DNA of 64,000 nucleotides from Lamellibrachia satsuma (taxonomy: Eukaryota; Annelida; Polychaeta; Sabellida; Siboglinidae), in the NCBI GenBank assembly GCA_033239005.1, contig BSQZ01000103.1, positions 1,692,592-1,756,591 of the forward strand. Direction: 5' to 3'. Under the pieces are notes generated by a model. The model was not told the origin of the DNA. It was given only the letters and a program-made list of their open reading frames with translations, and did not search any database. Both the position numbers and the translations under genes were made by a program. Shown here one piece after another: positions 43,365-54,129 of the stretch. Within the stretch, counting starts at the first letter, position 1, and every line of letters starts with the position of its first letter.

Positions 43365-45120
43365 TTGTTGTTCAAGGCTGTAGAGATTGCGTTGGGACGC
43401 CCCCAAAAAAGACGAACTGCTGAAGAGCAGAAGGCTTATCGAGACAGAATAAAAGATTATCTGGCCAAGTGCGACGCATATAAACGACGAGAAAGAGAGC
43501 GAGAGAAGAGACGAAAAGAGAAAAGCGGGCTAAGAGGAAGTATTGGAGAGAAGACAACAGAAAGAGAGCAGAGCGAGTCGCGATAACAGGGTTCAGCCTC
43601 CTGTTACGTTTCCCATTGGCGACTATGTTAACGTTTTGCACGATTATAAGAAAACGGGACCATCAAAAATTCTTAAACTTCTTACTTGCCGCTGTCATCA
43701 TCTCAGTGACATGCTGATCGAGTTTAGTCAAAGTCTCATACTTGTAACTCATTTAAAATGTTTGAACGTGCCATAGCCGCAAATTTTTCCGATCGTGGCA
43801 GTGAATTTGAGTATACCAAGAGTGTCGAAAAAATATCGTGTCACTTGTTCAACATCACACATCAGTACCAGATCACATCCAAGTACAGACTAGGCGAACA
43901 TGAGGCGTGGTTGCACATCGACTTTGCTGAGAATTGGTGTTGCAAAGAAATGGCTGAGGTACAGGCGGCACACTTTGGAGGAAGTCACAGTCAGGTAACT
44001 CTCCACACAGGGGTCGCCTACATTGGAGCATCATAGAACTCAAAGCGTGCACTGTCGTTCTGTAGTCTATCGGACTCGACGCAGCACGGCCCGAAAGCCA
44101 TCTGGGGACACTTGAAGCCATTTCTACTGGAGCTTAAACGCACGTATCCCCATCTGACCGTTCTGCATTTCATGAGTGACGGGCCGGTTCCACAATATAG
44201 GCGTCGCGGCAACATGCATCTTTTGGCAAACGTGCCATTCGACATGGGTTTATGAGGTGCACTGGAACTTCAGTGAGGTAGGCCACAGCAAGAGACCCGC
44301 AGGTGCCGCTATAAAGCGATTAGCAGATAACATGGTTCTTTCTGGCAAGGGTATACCATTATGCTTCTGTCATATTCAAAAGCATTCGAGACCACACTAG
44401 TGTGAAACTGTTCTTAATGGAACGCGATGCAATTGCCTCGCTACCTAGATGTCGGCTGCCCGCTGTTGTGGGTATAATGAAAGTCCATCAGACCCACTGC
44501 AATGAAAGGGGCGTCATTTCTACCAGGCATATCAGTTGTTACTGCTCCAACGGGTTTTGCCAGTGTTATTCGCCCAGCTCTCATGATGTGTTGCTTGCTG
44601 AAAACGACGACCAGTCCAAGTGCGACATCCCCGCCACAACGACAACGATGATGGAAACACCAGTGAACATCTGCGACAAAAAAGACGACCAGTCTACATG
44701 TGATCTTCCCGTCGCAATGACCACGGTGACGGAAGCGACGACATATCGGAAGGCGATTTCGTGGCCGTGAAAATTGACGCAGTCAAAAGAGTAACAGGCA
44801 GCCAACAGTGGAAGATATTTTATGTAAAGGTACATCCGCTTATGATATAATACATATAATTATATATAACTGTATTCAATGCGCTCTACTTTATAAATGA
44901 TGCCTAATTTACATTCTAAATTCTTACAGTTTACCATGATGATTAATTTTATAGGTATATTATTTTCCTGAACACCGAGTAGGCTAACCATCCTATTATC
45001 GACTCATGCATAAATTCACATCTAATCAATGACACTGTTACAGGTGGATGGCGTCACCGAAGAAGGACAAGGGGAAGTGACACATATGAAAGAATATATC
45101 TTCTTTAGTAGCCGGTTCTG
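43365..45120 (+). pseudogene. Degraded DDE-transposase-like gene of an uncharacterised animal family
   Basis: The frame starts with a strongly basic Lys/Arg region (AYRDRIKDYLAK, REREREKRRKEK). After damage, 43758-44245 reads EAWLHIDFAENWCCKEMAEV, QAAHFGGSHSQVTLHTGVAY, CSLSDSTQHGPKAIWGHL and LTVLHFMSDGPVPQYR. A one-base deletion then leads to YEVHWNFSEVGHSKRPAGAA and IKRLADNMVLSGKGIP. DFAEN, SDGP and E/H of NFSEVGH look like the acidic positions of a DDE nuclease. I recall similar long proteins, mostly unnamed, in fish and marine invertebrates. A TAG at 44034, the frameshift and an unclear C-terminal part (EGDFVAVKIDAV; perhaps an intron 44831-45043) mark it as a relic. Confidence 0.55.
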
Positions 45121-45330
45121 AGGAATCAGAAGAGCCCTTAGACAATGTGCTAAAGATACTCCCAACGGTGGTTTTAAACTCAAAAAGGGTTTTTCTGCAA
45201 ATCTGAAATAACTCAACGAAATGAATTAGTTTGCTAGTAAACATGTTAATCAGTTGATGTTCGTTCAAATTGTTCAATTTGTTTCTACAGTTCCATTTGC
45301 AAATAATAAAGTGTGTATTACTTACCTTCG

Positions 45331-45456
<126 letters not shown>

Positions 45457-45499
45457 ACATGCATGTATATGAAGACATTTCAAAACTGGCCTAGAAAAA

Positions 45500-45775
45500 T
45501 TAAAAACCAGTTACACCCCAATTAGAATATGCCGCTATGGGACCCCTATACACAAACGTACAAAAACAAAATAGAGATGATCCAAAGACGGGCAGCACGG
45601 TATGTTTGTAACAACTACAACCGTGAAGCAAGTGTCACCACTATGATCAAACACTTGCACTGGCGCGGCCTTCAACAAAGGAGAACTGACATCCGCCTTG
45701 TCATGTTTTATAAGACATTGTATGGCGTAGTCGCCATGAACCTCTTCCCCAACTTATACCCCTGGTAAGAACCAT
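45500..45775 (+). pseudogene. LINE RT C-terminal fragment
   Basis: It encodes LWDPYTQTYKNKIEMIQRRA, ARYVCNNYNREASVTTMIKH, LHWRGLQQRRTDIRLVMFYK. This matches the Jockey-type segment after the RT thumb and is related to 20640-20800. It is short, and its 5' junction lies close to a (TA)n tract. Confidence 0.75.
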
Positions 45776-45930
45776 CCAGTATATGTTTTTTACCCCAGTA
45801 CAATAGCCAATTAAAATAACCTGCCAGCCAACGCAGCTACAGCACCAAGTTTGGAGATTTTCAGACAGAATACCTCCAGCTTGCAACATTAATTGATATT
45901 GCAGTTTTCACGCTATCATGTTTTCTTCTC

Positions 45931-46349
45931 CTAAAATTGCAGTTCTACCCCCACACTATCATCTTTTCTCTTTCTTCCAAATATTTTATTATCTCTCTTA
46001 CAACAGTTTAACACGTGAGCACACACACCGAGTCTATAAGCCTTGAAGAGAGGGTTGACTCGTACCCGGAAGAAGACGCATCGAGACAATGCTTCCATAA
46101 TCCGACTTATTTCCTCCAGGGCAAGTACATGGTGGATATGGGAGGCACGATAAATAATAATAAAATATAAAGAGAAGTACATGATCCGCCGTCTTTTATG
46201 AGTGAATAAGACCACTTCTGTCTTACAGTCGTTGAGCTGGTGTTTTTCTTGAGCCACTTTCGTATATTCTCGATGCAGTTATTAATGACGTCATCGCTGT
46301 ACAATAACAACAGCCTGCTTTGCTTCAAACGGAGAGCGGAACCAGTCAC
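45931..46349 (-). pseudogene. Decayed LINE RT fragment
   Basis: Two overlapping minus-strand frames give LYSDDVINNCIENIRKWLKK and HQLNDCKTEVVLFTHKRRRI. This corresponds to the region after the RT catalytic FADD (CIxxIRxWMxxNxLKLNxxKTEVxLF) of L2/CR1-like LINEs. A frameshift separates them. Confidence 0.6.
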
Positions 46350-46875
46350 ACGTTTATTTCAATATATAGGACGTTCCTTTGATAAAAGTCACATTGTGTA
46401 ATATAAAGAGAAGTACATGATCCGCCGTCTTTTTAATACTAGCAGTATGTTCGTTTAAAAAAAAAATCTTACATAGGTGGGCCAAAAGAAACTCCTTAAA
46501 CCAGCGATTTCTTTGTGCATAAAGTACATTGAAAGTGGTGTATTTGATGATCATTTTATTTATTATTCGATATACAGCTGTACACGTGTTTAGGGGGACA
46601 TCCCCTTGCACTTAATGCAACCGCCCTAAGAGTTGCCTCGTGCAGCATCTTTACTATCAGTCAATTTAATCTGACATATGTCCTAATAAGTTTACATATC
46701 ACGAAAGTAACCGTCATACTATTGTTAAGAAGTTCTTGGATTGGTTGCCTTTTTATCCCGTGCAACGTCGTTTAACTCGGTTATTATATAATAATAATAA
46801 TAATAATGCACTTTATTTTTACACTCATGTCCACAGTACAACTCTGTTCAAGGGTGTTTACAATGACTAAATGGA
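46350..46875. other. Spacer, no gene seen
   Basis: No supported feature beyond a short repeat of AATATAAAGAGAAGTACATG (46167 and 46400). Confidence 0.35.
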
Positions 46876-46876
46876 C

Positions 46877-46879
<3 letters not shown>

Positions 46880-46968
<89 letters not shown>
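46880..46968. repeat. (TA)n microsatellite
   Basis: TA tract ending in TACGTACGTACATACG. Confidence 0.97.
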
Positions 46969-46969
<1 letters not shown>

Positions 46970-47055
46970 GTACGTACATACGATTGAAAGACAATCTTAC
47001 AGAGAAGCGGTTCAATCGTTAAGATTGAACAAAATCGCCTCCCAAAATAAAAAAT

Positions 47056-47099
47056 CAGATGGCATGTGGACAAGGAAGCCATTGGTCAATCGAGAGTCC
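47056..47099 (-). repeat. CR1 3'-tail fragment just after the dispanin stop codon
   Basis: The minus strand reads GGACTCTCGATTGACCAATG and continues as the tail of the CR1 family (compare 19230-19272). It begins only ten bases downstream of the stop at 47109, so it would lie in the 3'UTR. Confidence 0.7.
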
Positions 47100-47108
47100 G
47101 CCAATTCT

Positions 47109-47253
47109 TCAATAAAAAGTATTAAAAAAGGCAACAGCAAAACCGAATAGGCCGATGAAAAACCCGGCATTGTTGAACAAGCTTGTATGCTCTGATAGAC
47201 GTTTGGCATTTCTTCGGTCTCCTTGTTGTATGGCTGCTCTGCAATCCACCGAA
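47109..47253 (-). CDS. Dispanin gene, exon 3 (second half of CD225 domain)
   Basis: Acceptor GTGTTTCTAG ends at 47254. The exon completes a serine codon from exon 2, then encodes SVDCRAAIQQGDRRNAKRLS, EHTSLFNNAGFFIGLFGFAV and AFFNTFY-stop. The pattern SxxxxxAxxxGDxxxAxxxSxxA-N-GFxxG is the CD225 signature; the last 20 residues form the transmembrane helix. This exon is undamaged. Confidence 0.7.
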
Positions 47254-47259
47254 CTAGAA

Positions 47260-47900
47260 ACACATAAGTTAAATACATATCAAACAATGGCATTTGCACA
47301 TCAGGATTGCTAACTCCATTAAATATTTGGACAAGCGGTTAAGTTAATTTAAGTTAATCTTGTAAAATGTATTCTTACCACGAAAAATTAGTAATGCTGC
47401 TGTGCTAATAAATGTAGCAAAAATGTCCATCATCTGGACGGGATAACGTTGCAGGTTGTAAGTGAATGTGAAGATAATATTAAAAACGTTATCACAGAAG
47501 TATCCATCCAAGCCTTGTACTCATAACTTCTAGCGACGCCTTGTCATTGTATTACGTATCTCGGGACACTTGAAGAAAAGACACATGACGTTGCCTACAA
47601 TGGCGTTGCGGGTAAATGTTAGTAATAACTATAAAGGATAATAGCGGGATGAATTAAAAAAATAAATAAAACTGAGATGATCCCGACCGTCGGTTCGTAG
47701 ATGAACCCCTGAAAGTTTGGCGCTCGAGATGCAAATGATTAATAATGATTTGGCTGAGGAAATGCAGATGCAAAGCGTCTAGAAGGAGTAGCATAACGCA
47801 CACAAATGCAAACACTAGCGGAATTATGGTAAAATACTGATATAGTGAAGTCATCATTGTGCTAAGGACATATTGACTTCCTCATAGTGTGGAAGAAACG
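47260..47900. other. Dispanin intron 2, near part; one extra exon-like block
   Basis: On the minus strand 47472-47385 codes for YNLQRYPVQMMDIFATFIST then AALLIFR before CGTG/GTAAGA. It could splice to the exon at 47253 in a different frame. It may be an alternative exon or chance. Nothing else is recognised. Confidence 0.25.
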
Positions 47901-47929
47901 ACACTCGATACTTTGCTGATGTTCCTAAA

Positions 47930-48480
47930 ACTAAGATGATGAGGATGATATTATAATGAGGATGAGGAAGGCGATGAGCAGGAAGAAGGTCAGGTTGATG
48001 AGGATTGATTGAGGATGCTGATTATGACAAGATGATGAGGACGATGAAGATGACGAGGATTATGATGATCAAAAACCAGCTGATGGAGATGATGACGAAG
48101 AGAATGACACTGATAGTGATGAACAAGAAGAGGATGAGGTTTATGAGGATAATGCAAGACGAGATGGTGAGGAGAATTGGGACGACGAGTACGATAAAGA
48201 GGAAGAAGAGGGTGATGACGATGACGAAGATGATGATGAAGAGGAGGACGATATTATGATAATGATGATGGCGAGGAGGAAGGGAGTTAGAACATGAGGA
48301 TGATGAAAATCATCATTATCTTCCTCATTCTCATCATCATCATATTTTTCATTCATCGGCCACGTCAGTATCTTCCACATCATTATCATCGTCATCATTT
48401 TGTCATCATTTTGCTCCTCGTCAGCATCACCATAATAGTAAGCATACTTAACTTCCTCCTCACAATCATCATTATTACGT
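47930..48480. repeat. GAT/GAG-rich low-complexity tract switching to ATC-rich
   Basis: Until about 48310 the plus strand is purine-rich (GATGATGAGGACGATGAAGA). Beyond that it is ATC/TTC-rich, and the switch passes through a palindrome-like GAGGATGATGAAAATCATCA. Frames through it are artefacts. Confidence 0.85.
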
Positions 48481-48630
48481 AAGCGGTTGATTATTACATT
48501 AGCCGTTGTAACACGCGTTACTGTTCATAATGTAATGCTTAACGAACGTGGTTTATTGTGCCTCTGAGCTCGGGTTCCTGCGGATTTAGGCACTAGGTCC
48601 CATGAAAGTGTTATTATTCTTATTATTATT

Positions 48631-48761
<131 letters not shown>

Positions 48762-48767
48762 AATAGC

Positions 48768-49003
48768 CTGACAATTGCGCATATTCCCAGAGGGCAGCAG
48801 CAGCACAACGTAACGAATATTGCGAAGACAAGGCCGTCTGGAGGCGGTTTAACCAAGAGGGGTCGGCTGCATTACGATCAGTTGTGTAGGTTATACGTCC
48901 ACAACCTGCTGAGTAGGCTGTTGTCCTTGCTGTGGAATAACAACCAGCTGAGTAGGCCTTTGTCCTTGTTGTACAACCTGCTGAGCAAGCTGCGGTACTT
49001 GAC
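48768..49003 (-). pseudogene. Dispanin gene, exon 2 (stop, frameshift, poor donor)
   Basis: Acceptor TATTTGCCAG ends at 49004. The frame reads [20 protein letters not shown] and a second repeat ending QQVVDV, then TAA, then [12 protein letters not shown]. After one extra base it continues [20 protein letters not shown]. The exon should end at GTCAG (48768), but the next bases are GCTATT, not GT. A (TA)n tract starts 13 bases further on. The stop codon falls where the repeat pattern would have a CAA. Confidence 0.6.
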
Positions 49004-49009
49004 CTGGCA

Positions 49010-49875
49010 AATAGAACGTACGTATTTTGAAACGTGACCATGTGACTATGCCATTGTTGAAATGAGTGGGATTGATATTTCCCAACACTCAACTGAAAAA
49101 TAGGTGGATCCAGGGGGTGTCCATCGGGTGTCCGGGCACCCCTTCATTTCGGCCGGATTTGTTTTCGTCACGTCAGAATTAGTTGTCGAGACACCGCGAG
49201 GTGGCGTCCTCCTCTACTTGTTCATCAAATGAGGACATTTCTAACATACTAACTCAGGACACTGCCACCAGTATGCCATCATACGTCCCAGTCATTCTGA
49301 TTTGCGATACTCTCCCCCCGCATTCCTGACGTATCCTCTTAGTACCAAATACTAAACGCAAATGGGTTCTTGTTGTCAATGCATTTATAATGAATTTCCA
49401 CTGGTCCACAACTGTTAATGGGCTTACAAACCAGTGTGATAGACAATCACTTTATAAGCTGCATCTCATAGTAAAGACGATTATACGATGTGAAAATGAG
49501 AATATTGCCCTGAGAAGTCACCTCCTTGACGCAACCCATCTTACTATTGGAGATAATCATGGCAATGTGGTTGTAGAAACGTATTTGATGACACAAAACA
49601 GCAAGCCCTGTAGACCGCGAAGATAGTACACAACGAAATTGTTTCCATCATCGGCTAGCAGATCCAACAGAAGATCATATCCTAAATACGAACTGTGTTT
49701 ATTTATTCCAACAACGCCGACGAGACATGTGACATATCAAAAAAAGAGAATTATATATTGTAAATTATGTAGCTTATTAGCCCACGGACACACGAAACGA
49801 AATATCACTATTACGCAATATGTTATATATAGCCTATATTTTTGCATTCATCGTAAGGCAACACATAATTTTTTT
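49010..49875. other. Dispanin intron 1, near part; nothing recognised
   Basis: Short frames at 49390 and 49639 lack recognisable content. Confidence 0.3.
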
Positions 49876-49880
49876 CATCA

Positions 49881-50115
49881 TTGGGCGACGCACGAAAGCA
49901 CGCACGCACACACACATACACACATATTTACATTGACGTTTGGGCGACATATACTCTCTGTCGCCTAACGGCTGATTTTTGTCATGAACCTGTTGAATTT
50001 TACCTTAGGGCGACACACTTTGGGGTGACACCAAATGTATAATATTGTTTAACTTGCTTAATTGAAGATATACAAAGTGTCGCCCAAAGGTGGCAATTTA
50101 TTTGGTGTCGCCCTA
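49881..50115. repeat. Cluster of GGGCGACA / TGTCGCCC inverted motifs
   Basis: GGGCGAC occurs at about 49884, 49940 and 50006; its complement occurs at about 49960, 50078 and 50106. TAGGGCGACAC near 50004 pairs with GTGTCGCCCTA near 50104, about 100 bases away. Confidence 0.7.
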
Positions 50116-50126
50116 CCGTGGGATTT

Positions 50127-50247
<121 letters not shown>

Positions 50248-50299
50248 GTAATAATATAGTATAAGTGTGTATTGAAGGTGTAGTGACTATGAATTCTAG

Positions 50300-50940
50300 C
50301 AGTTGTAGGTATGGTGATAATTAAAGTTAAGGGTACAATTAGGGGTACGTTGAGAATTACAGTTAAGGGTATAGTAAAGGGTATGGTGACAATTACAGTT
50401 AGGGCTACAGTTAAGAGTATGGTAAGAATTATAGTTAAGTGTACAATTAAGTGTATGCCGAGAATAACATGCAGTGTACAGTTAAGGTACGGTAGTTAAG
50501 GGTATGGTGAGTAATACAGTTATAAGTACAGTCAAGGTTATGGTGACAATTACCTTTAGCCATGTTTCTTGTTGGAGAGAGAATTATACGGATAGATAAC
50601 AAGAAAACAAGTTGATATGCCCACTCACAGCGTCTACGAGTATTTATACACACATCCGGCATTGACTCACCCGTCAATCACAGCGCTCATTTCAACGTCA
50701 GCTCATTATCCCTCGTTGTTAACTCGACCCGTCGGACTTGGACCGTGGCAGTGAGAGCTTAATTTTTTATCAGTAGCAAGTTGTCAATTGCTTACACTTA
50801 CATTTAAAGGAACAGGTAGAGGTATGGTGAGAAACACAGTTAAGGGAATGCTAAGAATTGCAGTTAAGAATACAGGTGGGAATTACAGGTTAGTGTACAG
50901 TTAGGTGTGTAGTGATAATTACAGTTAATGGTACACACCA
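50300..50940 (+). repeat. Degenerate ~36-bp minisatellite interrupted by a 255-bp insertion
   Basis: Units of the type AGTTAAGGGTATGGTGAGAA plus TTACA repeat at about 36-base intervals over 50300-50555 and resume at 50811-50940. The intervening 50556-50810 is unrelated, higher in CG and without a recognised gene; it looks like a later insertion. Confidence 0.75.
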
Positions 50941-51239
50941 GTCCCACTACATGAACATGTCTGTAGAGTCATACACTGAGTCACACGGCCCCAGTCCTGC
51001 AGAGATGGTGGAAATGGGATGGAGGAATAGACAATTCACAGCTTACTGGGAACCATGGCAGGGAGCGAAAGGCTTATCCTTTAGGTAGGCCAGATTGGAA
51101 GGGGATACCAAGACAATAGACTGTCCACTGGTGGGGTCACTGGGACGATAACCTGGTGGATAATTACATCTACCACTGATCATTCTCTCTGGCTGTAAAT
51201 ATCAAGGTCTGGCATTGCTAATGAGCTGTCACCAATGAG

Positions 51240-52436
51240 CTGTCACCACAACCCACCCCATCAGTGTCAATACAACCCACCCAAACAGTGTCAACACAAC
51301 CCACCCCAACAGTGCCAACACAACCCACCCCAACAGTGCCAACACAACCCACTCCAACAGTGTCAACACAACCCACCCCAACAGTGCCACCACAACCCAC
51401 CCCAACAGTGCCACCACAACCCACCCCAACAGTGCCACCACAACCCACCAAACAGTGTCAACACAACCCACCCCAACAGTGTCAACACAACCCACCCCAA
51501 CAGTGCCAACACAACCCACCCCAACAGTGCCAACACAACCCACCCCAACAGTGCCAACACAACCCACCCCAACAGTGCCACCACAACCCACCCCAACAGT
51601 GCCAGCACAACCCACCCAACCGTGTCAACACACCCACCCAACAGTGTCAACACACCCACCCCAACAATGCCAACACAACCCACCCCAACAGTGCCAACAC
51701 AACCCACCCCAACAGTGTCAACACAACCCACCCCAACAGTGCCACCACAACCCACCCAACAGTGCCACCACAACCCACCCCAACAGTGCCACCACAACCC
51801 ACCCCAACAGTGCCACCACAACCCACCCCAACAGTGCCACCACAACCCACCCCAACAGTGCCACCACAACCCACCCCAACAGTGCCACCACAACCCACCC
51901 CAACAGTGCCACCACAACCCACCCAACAGTGCCACCACAACCCACCCCAACAGTGCCAACACAACCCACCCCAACAGTGTCAACACAACCCACCCCAACA
52001 GTGCCACCACAACCCACCCAACAGTGCCACCACAACCCACCCCAACAGTGCCACCACAACCCACCCAACAGTGTCAACGCAACCCACCCCAACAGTGCCA
52101 CCACAACCCACCCAACAGTGCCACCACAACCCACCCCAACAGTGCCACCACAACCCACCCCAACAGTGCCACCACAACCCACCCCAACAGTGCCAACACA
52201 ACCCACCCCAACAGTGTCAACACAACCCACCCCAACAGTGCCACCACAACCCACCCAACAGTGCCACCACAACCCACCCCAACAGTGCCACCACAACCCA
52301 CCCAACAGTGTCAACGCAACCCACCCCAACAGTGCCAACACAACCCACCCCAACAGTGTCAACACAACCCACCCCAACAGTGTCAACACAACCCACCCCA
52401 ACAGTGCCACCACAACCCACCCCAACAGCGCAAACA
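51240..52436. repeat. 24-bp minisatellite, about 50 units, with 23-bp variants
   Basis: The unit contains CAACCCACCCCAACAGTG followed by YCAMCA (24 bases). Some units lack one C (CACCCAACAG) and are 23 bases. Because 24 is a multiple of three and no stop occurs in the unit, several frames stay open on both strands (up to 425 codons on plus). These read as PTPTVPPQ, NSATTTHP and QQCHHNPP, and 23-bp units shift between them. No start context, domain or splice site supports a gene. It lies in dispanin intron 1. Confidence 0.92.
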
Positions 52437-52759
52437 AAATACAAGCGAGTCATTTGTCTGCATTGTTTGATTTGTTTCAATGAACAAGTAATATCTGAAG
52501 CCACTAACCTACAGAACAGTTGGTCTTTTCATGTTGTATGAATAACAGCTCAGGCATTGACCAGTTGACCTACAGAACACTGTTTGAAAGAGCACATTGT
52601 GAAAGTGGATTCACAGGTCAGACAATGATTTCATCATCTGCTGAGAGTACTGCTCACTACATAACTTTTTCCAATGGCATGTGAACTTGTGAAAATTAAT
52701 CTAATAATTATAATTACTAAAAGAATGACGTATGCATTTTGTTGTGCATTTGACAAATC

Positions 52760-52885
52760 AAATGTTTGTGAGTCGCATTCAAATGCAAACGTTTAAGGTA
52801 CGCATTCAAATGCAAATGCATAAAAAAATTGTATGGAGGCATTTGAATGCGTATTCAAATGCGCATTCAAATGCATTTGCATTTG
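52760..52885. repeat. Cluster of ATTCAAATGC / GCATTTGAATGC palindromic motifs
   Basis: The motif CATTCAAATGC or its complement occurs at least five times in about 120 bases; some copies extend to ATGCAAAT, the POU octamer. Probably a local repeat; regulatory use is only a possibility. Confidence 0.65.
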
Positions 52886-52889
52886 TTAA

Positions 52890-53600
52890 CAAGCCTGATT
52901 ATAAGCCAGTTTGTAATTCAGTACACGCACCCAAGATAAGATAGACGTTTTCTTAGAGGATACACAAAATATGTATGCATTTTAAATAAAAACAAGCATT
53001 TATCCTCCTGCGAGTACCATCACTAGGAATTACAAATATATAAGAGCCACATATTATTTTAATCAGATAGACATATCTATTATTTATTTTATTGTAAATG
53101 CAGTTTTCAAACAAAAGAAATCAATTTACTGCAAAATTCCTTTTACAGACAGTAATATGCTTGAAGCCAGCTCATAATTTAAGCAAAGTTTACTGCACAA
53201 TATTGGGCATCACTGTTTGCATGTTAATGATATAATCTAATGAAGTCAAGCAACTAAAATGTTAAATTTAAATAAATAACGTTCATTGGTGACCGGTAAG
53301 TAATCCGCGGCATCCTATTGTTGTTATACGCTAATTATGCCTATTTATCAGTGCCGACAGTTACGTCGTTGCCTCTCAAATTGAGGACAATCTACAAATA
53401 AATTGCACCATATCGAACCTACAAAGTGTCTCCCACTTTGTGAACATCGTCTTTTCCTTTGGAAACGTGAACAAACTGCACTTTCCATAACTAACTTGAC
53501 TGACAACAAAAAATAATCTAGTACGCCATTGTCAACAACTTGCGGACAACGAGTCGTTGTGGCCACGAGTGAACATTTACGTAAAAGCAACATGACTGGT
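52890..53600. other. Dispanin intron 1, far part; nothing recognised
   Basis: AT-rich up to about 53280, then more balanced towards exon 1. No supported feature. Confidence 0.3.
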
Positions 53601-53617
53601 TCAGCTCATTTACCTAC

Positions 53618-53681
53618 CGTTGACGTCCGGCGGTGGGCCAACATTAGGCTGGTCGTAGCCGGGATCATTCTGGGGATCCAT
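53618..53681 (-). CDS. Dispanin gene, exon 1
   Basis: ATG at 53681 encodes MDPQNDPGYDQPNVGPPPDV and N, with donor AACG/GTAGGT in phase 1. A Gly/Pro/Gln/Tyr-rich start is normal for dispanins. Exon 1 alone is short, so its assignment depends on the phase match with exon 2. Confidence 0.5.
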
Positions 53682-53885
53682 CGTCTGTCGTTGGGTTGGC
53701 GCTGTGGAACCCAGCCTGTTGAAGCGAACTGTTGAATCTCTAGTCGAGAAGTGCGCGCCACACACTGTGACCATGCACTGTATGGTTGAGCAACGTCACG
53801 GTCGACCTACTCTATATACCCCTCGACGCATAGACCACCTCGTGTCATATGCCAGCCACATGCTATTTTTCTCTTGCGGCATGGT

Positions 53886-54119
53886 TTAAGAGTAACTCAA
53901 GTTGTTCAAATATATCGGGGTTGGGGGAGATGTGGTGAATGTTTTTTCCACCATAGCCGCAAAAAAAGCAAGCCAGTCAGCCTTTCCGGAAATCCAGCGC
54001 GTATTTGGTGCGCTGGTTTCCACTGGTACGATGTGGCGGATTTCGATGACCACCTGTCTGTGTTGGGTGTGTGGGAAGGGGTCTAAAATCCTTCGTGTGG
54101 CTGGTAGTGAGAAATACAA
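53886..54119 (-). pseudogene. Possible LINE endonuclease-RT linker fragment
   Basis: The minus strand reads RQVVIEIRHIVPVETSAPNT, RWISGKADWLAFFAAM. The RWxxxKADWxxF block is common between endonuclease and RT in Jockey/I-type LINEs. Short and alone, so the call is tentative. Confidence 0.4.
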
Positions 54120-54129
54120 TAATGTTTGA

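Noticed and set aside
47012..47299. 95-codon ORF reading RWIAEQPYNKETEEMP as the true frame of the 47.2-kb exon
   Set aside because: The overlapping frame carries the CD225 pattern and fits the phase of exon 2. The alternative has no recognised family, though an upstream in-phase block at 47385-47472 keeps it possible.
48005..48398. Met/Lys/Arg-rich and Ser-rich ORFs
   Set aside because: Translation of the GAT/ATC low-complexity tract.
51240..52436. CRISPR array
   Set aside because: Units are contiguous without unique spacers, and the DNA is eukaryotic.
51235..52541. Long proline/threonine/glutamine-rich ORFs (411, 425 and 342 codons) as mucin-like or antifreeze-like proteins
   Set aside because: They come from a 24-bp repeat without stop codons. 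Several frames on both strands are open, no start, signal peptide or splice structure stands out, and 23-bp units shift frames at random.
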